A DNA stretch of 64,000 nucleotides from contig OZ251484.1 in the NCBI GenBank assembly GCA_965242665.1, forward strand, positions 186,001 to 250,000. Reading direction: 5' to 3'. The translations under genes were made by a program, and so were the position numbers. This stretch comes from VXLM01 sp965242665 (GTDB lineage: Bacteria; Chloroflexota; Dehalococcoidia; Lucifugimonadales; VXLM01). The notes beneath the pieces were generated by a model, which had not been told where the DNA came from, ran no database searches, and worked only from the letters and a program-made list of their open reading frames with translations. Shown one piece after another: positions 7,819 to 15,513 of this stretch (position 1 is its first letter; every line of letters begins with the position of its first letter).

Positions 7819-8820
7819 ATGAAAACGGAAAGAGCTCCGCGGAGCATCATATACATGGTGCTGGCATCGGTATTCTCGTTGCTGTTGCTGGCAGCCTGCC
7901 AAGGCCCTCCGGGTAAGGCCGGGCTTCCCGGCAACCCCGGTGAGCCAGGCAATCCCGGCAACCCAGGCCCACAGGGTCCGGTGGGTCCTCCGGGCCCTCC
8001 GGGTTCCCCAGGTCTGCCCGGCAACCCAGGCAACCCCGGCGAGCCAGGCCTTCCCGGCGAGCCAGGCCTTCCTGGTCCGCAAGGGGCGCAGGGACCTCCG
8101 GGCATCTCGCCTGGCGCGAACATAACGCTCAGCCAGGACCAAGAAAACCCGAGCACGGTCATCTACCTCGACCAGGGGGTAAGCATATCCGGATCGGGCT
8201 TCCAACCCTTCGAGCCGATCCAGATCTACCTGGACATCGCCGGCACGCGCGACCCCAACTTGGGCTTCGCAAGCGCTAACGGCGGGGGTGCATTCATGCT
8301 CGCCATCAGCGACCCGCTCAACTCCGTCGCCGGCGTCAGCAGCAAAATGGAGACCTTGCTGGGGCTCGGCACCGTCACCGTCATGGCCAGGGGCGCCGAC
8401 GGAAGCATGGGCACCACGCCCGCGGTTCTGGTAGAAGAAACCCCGCCAGTCGTCATCCGTCCGCCGGCTCCGCCGCCTGTGGTAGACGCGAATCTGACCG
8501 CGGGATGCGTCGTCGGAGGCATGGAGTTGACCATCTATGGATCGGGATTCAGGCCGGGCGAGTCAACGAACCTCTTCCTGGTAACGGACTCGACGGACGG
8601 CGCCCCGGTTCAGTCTCCCATCGGCTCCGCGCTTGCAAACTCCAGAGGCGCGATTCAAGCAGAGGTCCAAATCGAGGCGTATGTGCCCGCCGAGGGTGAT
8701 ACCGCAGCATCGGGCATCGAGCCAGGGCTGTACGCGGTCAAGGCCGCCGGCATCCGAGGCACCGAGGCAACTGCGCCGTTGGTGGTCGGGAGCGCAGACG
8801 ACCCCGCAGCGTGCAAGTAG
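7819..8820 (+). CDS. Collagen-like lipoprotein (Gly-X-Y repeats)
   Basis: A 333-residue exported lipoprotein. The N-terminus has positive charges (MKTERAPR), a hydrophobic stretch and a lipobox LLAAC with the lipidated Cys at about residue 28. Residues 29 to about 95 are an unbroken run of Gly-X-Y triplets, mainly GLPGNP, GEPGNP, GPPGSP and GPQGPV, which in bacteria form collagen-like triple helices in surface proteins. The remainder carries two globular domains of similar type: the phrase SISGSGFQPFEPIQIYLDI near residue 118 and LTIYGSGFRPGESTNLFLV near residue 238, both suggesting Ig-like/IPT folds, joined by a Pro-rich linker (ETPPVVIRPPAPPPVVD). It is a single-gene unit, with a strong promoter upstream and an intrinsic hairpin downstream. 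A structural surface role, such as adhesion, is likely; a specific ligand is unknown. Confidence 0.88.
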   Translation: MKTERAPRSIIYMVLASVFSLLLLAACQGPPGKAGLPGNPGEPGNPGNPGPQGPVGPPGPPGSPGLPGNPGNPGEPGLPGEPGLPGPQGAQGPPGISPGANITLSQDQENPSTVIYLDQGVSISGSGFQPFEPIQIYLDIAGTRDPNLGFASANGGGAFMLAISDPLNSVAGVSSKMETLLGLGTVTVMARGADGSMGTTPAVLVEETPPVVIRPPAPPPVVDANLTAGCVVGGMELTIYGSGFRPGESTNLFLVTDSTDGAPVQSPIGSALANSRGAIQAEVQIEAYVPAEGDTAASGIEPGLYAVKAAGIRGTEATAPLVVGSADDPAACK

Positions 8821-8846
8821 TAGCCCGCGGCGAGTAGAGGAACCTC

Positions 8847-8879
8847 AAGCCCTGTGGACGAATGTCGTCCACAGGGCTT
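8847..8879 (+). terminator. Perfect 15-bp hairpin terminator after the collagen-like gene
   Basis: AAGCCCTGTGGACGA at 8847-8861 pairs perfectly with 8865-8879 around the three-base loop ATG, and the stem ends in CTTT followed by TCGTCT. The U run is short, but the stem is long and lies 27 bases after the stop codon. Confidence 0.75.
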
Positions 8880-8956
8880 TCGTCTATCAACTACTAGACG
8901 GCACGCGCGATATGCAGGCGCGGATGTAGGAACTTGCCACCGGCGGAGAGATCGAC

Positions 8957-10090
8957 ATGAACCGCTTTGCTGTGGTGTCAATATGGTCATTCCTCGTTGC
9001 TCTCGCCTTATGGTCGTGTGCACTCAAACAACCCGGCGAACGGGAACAGGCAAGCACTCCCGCCCTCCCCTTGCCTACATCATCACTAACCCCGCTCCGA
9101 ACGCAGTCTCCACTCCCCGACAACAGCAACGCGCCTGTAAATGCTCGGGCCGCACCGATCATTCGAGTCGGCCCCCGCGACCTCATCCCCGCCGTCTTCG
9201 ATCCAGTTCACATCTCTACCGATGAAGTGGATGACCAAGCTGGGCCATTCAGTACAGTAATCGGAGTATCCATCGCGGGCGAGAGCACCGCGTATTCAGT
9301 CGACTATCTTAGCAACCGAGAGGTAGTCAACGACACGGTTGGAGGGAAACCAATCTTGGTCACGTGGTGACCGCTCTGCCTGACGGGCATAGACTATGCC
9401 CGCGAGATCGACGGAGAGACGTTTACATTCGGGGTCGATGGCAGCCTGATCCACAACTCTCTAGTGATGTACGACCGCGAGACGGGATCACTCTGGAGTC
9501 AAGTCCTCGGACGAGCGGTCGCAGGGCCGAAGCGCGGTACAGAGCTTCCGTTCATTCCATCGGTTACAGTCACCTGGGCGGCATGGAAGGATGAACACCC
9601 AAATACCAAGTTCTTGGACACAGGCAGTTTGGGCCGCCCATACAACTTCTACGACCAGTACTATGCAGATCCTGATATGGTGGGAGCCTATGGCGAGAAC
9701 AACCCTGATAGACGCTTCCACCCGAAAGACATCGTGCTGGGCGTGGCTGTAGGTGAACATGCAAGAGCATATTCGTCCAGAGACTTGTTCGGAGACGCGG
9801 TCATAAACGACACGCTGGGAAAGGTGGACATCGTCGCAGTCCACGAAGAGCGGAGCGGAGTTACAGCGGTATTCGATCGGAGCGCCGCAGGCAGAACGCT
9901 CACCTTCAAGCGAGGGGATGAACCCTTGCAGATGATCGACGAACAGACTGGCTCGGTCTGGAACAAGCTGAATGGCCAGGCCATCGCAGGACCGCTTCAT
10001 GGCCGTCTGCTTTCAATGATACGGAGCTTCCATCTCTTCTGGTTCGCATGGTCGGATTTCTACCCAGACACGACGACCTACCGAGAGTAG
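8957..10090 (+). CDS. DUF3179 lipoprotein-like protein, probable selenoprotein (TGA at 9368-9370 read as Sec)
   Basis: Reading through one in-frame TGA gives a 377-residue DUF3179 protein. The frame is unbroken on both sides of the TGA, and the text around it is VGGKPILVTW-(TGA)-PLCLTGIDYAREIDG. In this family the segment is normally VTYCPLCGTG or close to it, so the TGA replaces the first Cys of CPLC (residue 138). That is the classical Cys-to-Sec swap. A hairpin with a small G-containing loop lies 21 bases after the TGA (see 9384-9402), and selB is present at 15514. The N-terminus is a signal peptide with a possible lipobox (ALALWSC). Two DUF3179-like repeats are visible: VVNDTVGGK/LWSQVLGRAVAG and VINDTLGKV/VWNKLNGQAIAG. 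Function of the family is unknown, though the CxxC-like motif hints at redox or metal chemistry. A nonsense mutation in a dying gene is the alternative; the intact downstream 240 codons argue against it. Confidence 0.8.
9384..9402 (+). promoter_or_regulatory. Putative bacterial SECIS hairpin
   Basis: CGGGCATA (9384-9391) pairs with TATGCCCG (9395-9402), leaving the loop GAC. The loop starts with G and lies 21 bases after the TGA, inside the spacing and loop rules established for bacterial SECIS elements read by SelB. It lies within the coding sequence, as bacterial SECIS elements do. Confidence 0.6.
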
Positions 10091-10197
10091 GAATCATGCC
10101 AAGAGTCCCGTCACTGCGATGAGAATCGAACCGATCCAACCGTTGTCCCAGCTCATAGATCCATCGAGGGAGCAGTCGATGCCAAGCCGGGCTGCGG

Positions 10198-11322
10198 TCA
10201 GAGGTTTTGTATATTCACCATTCGCCCGCCCTTTTGGTGAGACCTGAGAAATCCAATCATGATCTGCACGGATTTCCTCGCGCCGCGCGCCGGCGACGTG
10301 TTCTCCGTACCGTTTGCGAGGTTATCGACGATCTCGCGGTAGGCTGCCTCGATTCCCCTCGACCTGAAGACGGGAGGAGTCAGCTGCATCTTCAGAGTAT
10401 TGTAGGAGCGGGAAGGATCGAAGAGGCGAAGATCAGCGGACTCTCGATCGAATTCGAACGTTATAGACCCTTTCGTTCCAGTGATCGATACGTCACGGAA
10501 CGAATCAGGGGTGTTCTTCATGCAGGAGAAGAATGCGCGCACGCCGTTGTCGAACACGATATACCCCGTCGCGCCGGGGTCGCGCTCCGTTGCGTTGCCG
10601 CCGCCGCTACCCCGGTATTCATCCCAGTCGTCGTATCCTTCCTCGAGGTGTGCAGATACCTTGGCGGGTTCGGCGTCGGAGAAGAACACCATAGCGTCCA
10701 ACAGGTGGGAGCCGCTCCGAAACATCCATGCTTGCGTTCCGCCGAACGACGCCGACATCATACTCAACTCCCCGATGGTACCGGACCGTATCGCATCTCG
10801 CACCTTATGGAACAGTGGAGTCCATCTGCGTGTGTAGTCTACTGAGAGAAGCACTTCGTTGGACTCGCACGCGGCGATCATACGGTCGGCGTCCTCGATA
10901 CTCGTTGCCAAGGGCTTTTCGCAAAAGACCGCGCGGACGCCGGCCTCTGCGGCCGCGACAGTGGGTTCGGCATGGAGATGTTCGGGCGTGGTGACCGCAA
11001 CGATGTCGAGGTCTTCGCTGGTAAGCATCTCGCGATAGTCGCGATACGACCTCGCGTCCGGCCACCGCGCGCCCCAGTTATCACCAAAGCGGTCGATTCG
11101 GGCCGGGTCGATGTCGCAGACCGCTTCAAGCGATACCTGCGGCACGTGAGCGATCGCCGCCGCGTGGGATTGAATGAGAGGGTCGCCAAACGGGGCGAAT
11201 GGGAGTCTTTCGGAGGCGCGGGCGGATTCCTGTGCGGCGCTTGGCAAGTCCTCGGAAGCGCGCTTACGTACGGCAATCGGGCCCAGTCCTACAATCCCTA
11301 TTCGGTACGTCTGTCCGATCAA
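10198..11322 (-). CDS. Gfo/Idh/MocA family NAD(P)-dependent oxidoreductase
   Basis: A 374-residue two-domain oxidoreductase acting on sugars, inositols or related polyols. The Rossmann nucleotide-binding motif is RIGIVGLGPIA at the start. A family-typical acidic residue follows in LEAVCDIDPARID, and the catalytic-lysine motif is CEKPLATSIEDADRMI. The C-terminal domain includes SVDYTRRWTPLFHKVRDAI and GTQAWMFRSGSHLLDAMVFF, where the His is a likely substrate residue. I start at TTG 11322 (MIGQTYRIGIVG), which has GGAG ten bases upstream; an in-frame ATG at 11415 would add about 31 residues unlike the family. It has an extra Arg/Ser-rich loop (residues about 20-45) between the first strand and the usual HAAAI segment, seen in some members. 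It converges with the DUF3179 gene. Substrate is unknown. Confidence 0.9.
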   Translation of the reverse strand: MIGQTYRIGIVGLGPIAVRKRASEDLPSAAQESARASERLPFAPFGDPLIQSHAAAIAHVPQVSLEAVCDIDPARIDRFGDNWGARWPDARSYRDYREMLTSEDLDIVAVTTPEHLHAEPTVAAAEAGVRAVFCEKPLATSIEDADRMIAACESNEVLLSVDYTRRWTPLFHKVRDAIRSGTIGELSMMSASFGGTQAWMFRSGSHLLDAMVFFSDAEPAKVSAHLEEGYDDWDEYRGSGGGNATERDPGATGYIVFDNGVRAFFSCMKNTPDSFRDVSITGTKGSITFEFDRESADLRLFDPSRSYNTLKMQLTPPVFRSRGIEAAYREIVDNLANGTENTSPARGARKSVQIMIGFLRSHQKGGRMVNIQNL

Positions 11323-11473
11323 CCCAATCCGGCTCCATCTATCATCTGATTTAGCAACACTCCTACCCCAAAGAGGGATTCTCCATCTGCGAGTACCCTC
11401 GCACCGAAATTCCAATCAACCCCGCACGGTGTTTCCATCGCTCGGCGTGCATTTTCGGCTGTCGGTATTTTCA

Positions 11474-12496
11474 TCACGCGCGCAGATCCTCCGGCCGGCC
11501 TCCCTTCGGCCTCGACGCAATATCGGCGATGAGCGTGTCTAGGATCAACTCGTCATCGGCGCCGGTGGATTTCATCGCGATGTCGGCGTCCAAGAGTGTG
11601 CGATGAAGATCGACAAGCTGCTCCTTGCCGAATCGGTCAGCTTGGTGCAGTGTCTTTCGGAGAGGATAGCCGGAGAGTTTAAGCCGCTGGGAGGCCTCGC
11701 CTGTAGAGAGACGGCGGGCGTCGATGTCCTTGGCGAGAATGAGCAGGCGCAACTGACGCGCTATCATCGTGACGATGTATCCCGTTGGGTTGCCGGTGCG
11801 GAGCAGTCCATGAACGAGGACTAGCGCATCACCGACGCGGCCCTCGATGACCGCGTCGACCGCGGCGAAGACGTTCGACTCCCGCGCGTACGAGACCATT
11901 CGATCCACATCGCCAGCGGTAATCGTCCGACCGGAAGCGGCGATGGCCAGTTTGCGGAGCTCAGAGGCGATTACCGGCAGGTCTTGTCCGATGGTCTCTG
12001 CGAGGGTTCGCACGGCCCCTTCCTCAATCTCCGCGCCCTCGTACAGGGCCCGATGGGCGATCCATTGCAGGAGCTCGCGAGGCCCCGGCACGACGAACTT
12101 TCGTACAGTAACTTTATGCTGCATCAGCTTGAATACTGGGTTCGATGGGCTTACCGGGCCATCGACGAAGACAAGGTCGGTCGTTTGCGGAACGCTATCG
12201 AGCATTTCCAGGAAACCTCTCTTCCACTTGTCGGATGCGCTGGCGCTCGATGCTTTCGAACTCGATCTGCGGCCGCCGCGCTCGAATCTGGTCAATAGTC
12301 TGTCCACTATCACTAGACGTTTGTCCGACAGGAACGGCACAGTGCCGGCGTTCGCCGCAAGCTCATCCAGAGAAACATCTCCGCCGAGCGTGACGATGTT
12401 GACGTCGCGCACCTCGGGCGCGCCGACGCCGTTCTTCATCTCCAAGAGCGTCTCGCGTATGGTGAACTCGTCGTCGCCAAACAGCAGATGGATCAC
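11474..12496 (-). CDS. holA: DNA polymerase III subunit delta
   Basis: The delta subunit opens the beta sliding clamp within the clamp-loader complex at the replication fork. The 340-residue length is normal. It begins MIHLLFGDDEFTIRETLLEM and shows the family blocks LSDKRLVIVDRLL (beta-clamp interaction region), a central AAA-like core with degenerate nucleotide site, FVVPGPRELLQWIAHRALYEGAEIE, and the C-terminal helical collar with SYARESNVFAAVDAVIEGRVGDALVLVHGLL and TGYIVTMIARQLRLLILAKDI. It is transcribed divergently from the DUF1232 gene, with 89 bases between start codons. Delta subunits diverge quickly, but the domain order here makes the call secure. Confidence 0.92.
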   Translation of the reverse strand: MIHLLFGDDEFTIRETLLEMKNGVGAPEVRDVNIVTLGGDVSLDELAANAGTVPFLSDKRLVIVDRLLTRFERGGRRSSSKASSASASDKWKRGFLEMLDSVPQTTDLVFVDGPVSPSNPVFKLMQHKVTVRKFVVPGPRELLQWIAHRALYEGAEIEEGAVRTLAETIGQDLPVIASELRKLAIAASGRTITAGDVDRMVSYARESNVFAAVDAVIEGRVGDALVLVHGLLRTGNPTGYIVTMIARQLRLLILAKDIDARRLSTGEASQRLKLSGYPLRKTLHQADRFGKEQLVDLHRTLLDADIAMKSTGADDELILDTLIADIASRPKGGRPEDLRA

Positions 12497-12534
12497 ACAA
12501 CCCCCTATCTTGCCAAACAGAGCTGACGATATGG

Positions 12535-12566
12535 TATCGTAAGAGCGGACAATATCGTAAGAGTGG
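12535..12566. repeat. Two 14-base direct repeats between holA and the DUF1232 gene
   Basis: TATCGTAAGAGCGG at 12535-12548 recurs as TATCGTAAGAGTGG at 12553-12566, centre spacing 18 bases. The pair sits between two divergent genes, so it could be a regulator site, or simply a local duplication. Confidence 0.5.
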
Positions 12567-12585
12567 GGAGCAGAGGCATACGGCT

Positions 12586-12936
12586 ATGGCGGCCCTTCGA
12601 TTGCTAGGGTTGACGAGGATACTCCGTCTGATAGTGAGGTTGATGCTCGACCGGCGCGTTCCGCTCCGGCTGAAGCTCATCATTCCCGCAGTGCTTCTAT
12701 ACTTCGTCTGGCCATTCGATTTTCTCCCGGACGTCATTCCCCTACTGGGGCACATCGATGACATTCTCGTCGTCGTTACTACGCTGGCGGTCTTCCTCGT
12801 TACGGCTGGGCGTCATGTCCTACTCGACCAAGCGCGAAGGCATGGCGGAGATGGTCAACGCGACGGAGGATCCCGCCCATCCGGAGAAAACGTGATCGAG
12901 GGCAGATACCGGCACATCGCGGACGAACCGAAGTGA
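12586..12936 (+). CDS. DUF1232 (YkvA-type) small membrane protein
   Basis: A 116-residue protein of the DUF1232 family, function unknown. The family core is clear: LKLIIPAVLLYFVWPFDFLPD then VIPLLGHIDDILVVVTTLAVFL, i.e. a short hydrophobic segment, the conserved WPxDFLPD turn and a second hydrophobic segment with DD. The N-terminal helix (RLLGLTRILRLIVRLMLDRR) is basic and amphipathic; the C-terminal 30 residues are polar and Gly/Arg-rich. It starts at ATG 12586, with GGGGAGCAGAGG upstream. It is divergent from holA and 113 bases before ychF, with which it might share a transcript. Confidence 0.85.
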   Translation: MAALRLLGLTRILRLIVRLMLDRRVPLRLKLIIPAVLLYFVWPFDFLPDVIPLLGHIDDILVVVTTLAVFLVTAGRHVLLDQARRHGGDGQRDGGSRPSGENVIEGRYRHIADEPK

Positions 12937-13049
12937 AGCGATCATCTTCGTGATGCACCGGGTATCCTTCAAGGGAATCTCACTCGCAAAGCGGCTGTGC
13001 GAGATAGATGCCCTGAGATCGACATCCACCGTCCTAAAGGATTCGGACA

Positions 13050-14141
13050 TTGGAAATTGGGATAATCGGACTGCCCAATAGCGGAAAGACTACCTTATTC
13101 AATGCGGTTACCCGCGGACGCGCCGCCGTATCCGAGTACGCGAGCAAGCCGAACATAGGAGTTGCTCATGTACCGGACGTTCGTCTCGACACGCTTGCAA
13201 GAATGTACGAACCCCGAAAACCCAAGCATGCGGCAGTAACTTACTTCGACGTACCGCGGCCAACTCCGGGAATGGGTGGAACGCGGGCGATAGCTGGACA
13301 GTACCTGAATGACTTACAACGGGTCGATGCGCTGTTGATCGCCGCGCGGGCTTTCGACGACAGATCGGTCGTTCACGCGGACGGGTCGGTCGACCCATTC
13401 CGCGACGTCGAGAACATGATGATCGAGCTTCTATTCTCTGACCTCGACCTCGTAGAGCGGCGGTTGCTGCGGCTCGACGAACGATACAAGGGCGCGGATG
13501 CGATAGATCGAGGGGACATCGACGCGGAGCGCGAGTGCATCGAACGGATCAGAGAACAACTCGAATTGGAAGTGCCCATCCGAGACCAGCACTTCCCATC
13601 CGGGCAGGCCGACAAGATTCGAGAATTCCGGTTTCTCACTTCAAAGCCGCTGATCGCCGTGTTCAACATCGGCGAAGACAAGATCGAGGACTCAACGCGC
13701 ATCGAAAAGCAGATTGTCGATAGGTTTCCGGGAGGAGACGTTTGCGCTGCCGCTATCTGCGGGAAGCTAGAAATGGAACTCGCCCAGATGGATCCGGAAG
13801 AGGAGGACGAGTTCCGAGAGAGCATGGGCGCATGGGAACGAGGCTGGGAACGGATAATCCGCATGTCCTACGATCTCGTTGGTTTGATTTCCTTCCTGAC
13901 GATCGGAGACGACGAAGTGCGCGCGTGGTCGGTTCCGACGGGCACTGTAGCGCATAAGGCAGCCGGAAAGATCCACTCGGACTTCGAGCAGGGCTTCATT
14001 CGCGCCGAGATCGTGCATTACGACGATCTCATAGAATGCGGAAGCGTATCAGAGGCCAGAAATCGCGGCGTCCTGCGTCAAGAAGGCAAGGACTACATCG
14101 TCAAAGACGGCGACGTGATGCGAGTCCTATTCAACGTATGA
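13050..14141 (+). CDS. ychF: Redox-regulated ATPase YchF (Obg-like)
   Basis: YchF is a TRAFAC-class P-loop ATPase that binds ribosomes and 70S particles and acts in stress responses. The 363-residue protein starts at TTG 13050 (MEIGIIGLPNSGKTTLFNAV), with AAAGGA about nine bases upstream. The P-loop GLPNSGKTT is at residues 7-15. The switch region reads VTYFDVPRPTPGMG, and PLIAVFNIGEDKIED provides the base-recognition segment that in YchF replaces the GTPase NKxD motif and prefers ATP. A central coiled-coil insertion (residues about 125-180, rich in Glu/Arg) and the C-terminal TGS domain (GTVAHKAAGKIHSDFEQGF, ending KDGDVMRVLFNV) complete the architecture. It is followed by hemW on the same strand. 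Confidence 0.95.
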   Translation: MEIGIIGLPNSGKTTLFNAVTRGRAAVSEYASKPNIGVAHVPDVRLDTLARMYEPRKPKHAAVTYFDVPRPTPGMGGTRAIAGQYLNDLQRVDALLIAARAFDDRSVVHADGSVDPFRDVENMMIELLFSDLDLVERRLLRLDERYKGADAIDRGDIDAERECIERIREQLELEVPIRDQHFPSGQADKIREFRFLTSKPLIAVFNIGEDKIEDSTRIEKQIVDRFPGGDVCAAAICGKLEMELAQMDPEEEDEFRESMGAWERGWERIIRMSYDLVGLISFLTIGDDEVRAWSVPTGTVAHKAAGKIHSDFEQGFIRAEIVHYDDLIECGSVSEARNRGVLRQEGKDYIVKDGDVMRVLFNV

Positions 14142-14193
14142 CGGCGAGTCCATGTGAAGGGCGTGTATTGCACCTAGGGCGTAGTGTGAACTG

Positions 14194-15450
14194 ATGAAGA
14201 GGGGCGACCTACCGACAGATGCCGGCCGTCCAGAGAGTGACTCCCTCTCAATACGGCGCATGGCGTTGTACGTCCACATTCCCTTTTGCGAAACGAAGTG
14301 CCCGTACTGCGACTTCAACACCTATGCCAAGATCGAGCCACTCATACCCGGCTACGTGTCCGCGCTAACAGCCGAGATCGAGATCTGGGGCAGTATGCTC
14401 GGCAAGCCGTTGGTGCAAACGGTCTTCTTTGGGGGTGGAACTCCGTCGTACATCCCCGCCGAGTGCATCGCGCTTCTAACGGCGGCTATCAAACGGTCGT
14501 TCGCGCTCGAGGACGGAGCGGAAATCACTCTAGAAGCGAACCCTGGAGATTGCACTGCCGCCAAGCTTGCGTCATATCGTTGCATCGGGATCGACCGGAT
14601 GAGCATCGGGATGCAGAGCTTCGATGACGAGTTGCTTGGACTGCTCGGGAGGCGTCATTCGGCTGCGGAGGCGGTCTCTGCATATCGAATTGCGCAGGGT
14701 GCGGGATTCGACAACATTAGCATAGACTTGATGTATGGTCTGCCGCACCAGACTCTCGACAGTTGGAGGCAGACGTTGGCCCAGGCGGCCAACCTGCGCC
14801 CACCGCATGTATCTCTATACGCATTGACCCTCGAGGGCGGGACTCCTATGGAACGCTCCGTCACTATAGGCACGCTGCCCGCTCCCAATCCGGACCTTGC
14901 TGCGGACATGTACGAAATGGCAGAGGAAGAACTCGGCGCGGCCGGCTATCGGCATTACGAGATATCCAACTGGGCCATGGAAGGACGGCAAAGCCTCCAC
15001 AACCTCGTCTATTGGCGCAACGAACCATATCTGGGCGTGGGACCGGGGGCGCATTCGTACTTGGGCGGGCATCGCTTCTCGAACCTCAAGCCCCCTCGAG
15101 AGTACGTCAAACGGCTCGAAAACCATGGAGCGCCGACCACTGCGACAGGCGCAAGGGGCGATGGTCTCGCCGCGGCCGCTGTCAGATCGTCGCCGGTGGT
15201 AGACTTCGTCGAGGTCATCGACAGGCGCACGGAAATGGCGGAGACGATGATGCTGGGACTCCGACTTGACGACGGCGTTTCCATCCGAGGGTTCGAGAGC
15301 CGCTTTGGAGAGTCCCCTCTCACGGTCTACGAGGAAGAAATCGACGAGGTCGTACTTGCTGGACTCGTCGAGATGATCGACGGACGCATTCGGCTTACCG
15401 CAAGAGGAAGATTCTTGAGCAATGAGGTATTCGTCCGCCTCCTTCGGTAG
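14194..15450 (+). CDS. hemW: Radical SAM family heme chaperone HemW
   Basis: HemW is a radical-SAM protein that binds heme and delivers it to membrane respiratory proteins; it is often mislabelled coproporphyrinogen III dehydrogenase. Of 418 residues, the [4Fe-4S] motif CETKCPYC uses Cys32, Cys36 and Cys39 in CxxxCxxC spacing. The SAM-binding motif GGGTPSYIPAE and further blocks (RMSIGMQSFDDELL, ISIDLMYGLPHQTLDSW, YEISNWA) are typical. HemW has no fourth Cys beyond the cluster motif as in HemN's CNxCxY N-terminus, in line with the HemW call. A shorter start at Met23 (MALYVHIPF) is equally plausible because neither has a clear ribosome site. The stop codon lies inside a hairpin (15448-15487). 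Confidence 0.92.
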   Translation: MKRGDLPTDAGRPESDSLSIRRMALYVHIPFCETKCPYCDFNTYAKIEPLIPGYVSALTAEIEIWGSMLGKPLVQTVFFGGGTPSYIPAECIALLTAAIKRSFALEDGAEITLEANPGDCTAAKLASYRCIGIDRMSIGMQSFDDELLGLLGRRHSAAEAVSAYRIAQGAGFDNISIDLMYGLPHQTLDSWRQTLAQAANLRPPHVSLYALTLEGGTPMERSVTIGTLPAPNPDLAADMYEMAEEELGAAGYRHYEISNWAMEGRQSLHNLVYWRNEPYLGVGPGAHSYLGGHRFSNLKPPREYVKRLENHGAPTTATGARGDGLAAAAVRSSPVVDFVEVIDRRTEMAETMMLGLRLDDGVSIRGFESRFGESPLTVYEEEIDEVVLAGLVEMIDGRIRLTARGRFLSNEVFVRLLR

Positions 15451-15487
15451 GATAGCATACCGCCCAAGCTGCGGCTTTGCTATCCTA
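15448..15487 (+). terminator. Inverted repeat between hemW and selB, possible terminator or attenuator
   Basis: TAGGATAGC (15448-15456, including the hemW stop) pairs with GCTATCCTA (15479-15487), and CCGC/GCGG (15460-15463, 15471-15474) pair inside. There is no clear U run after it, so it could be a processing or regulatory hairpin in the selB leader rather than a terminator. Confidence 0.45.
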
Positions 15488-15513
15488 GACATATCTTTGG
15501 GAGGGCATGGGCG

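Noticed and set aside
8957..10090. DUF3179 gene as two broken genes (stop at 9368)
   Set aside because: The stop is TGA at the conserved Cys, the frame is unchanged and selB is nearby; a Sec codon explains it better, though a nonsense mutation is not excluded.
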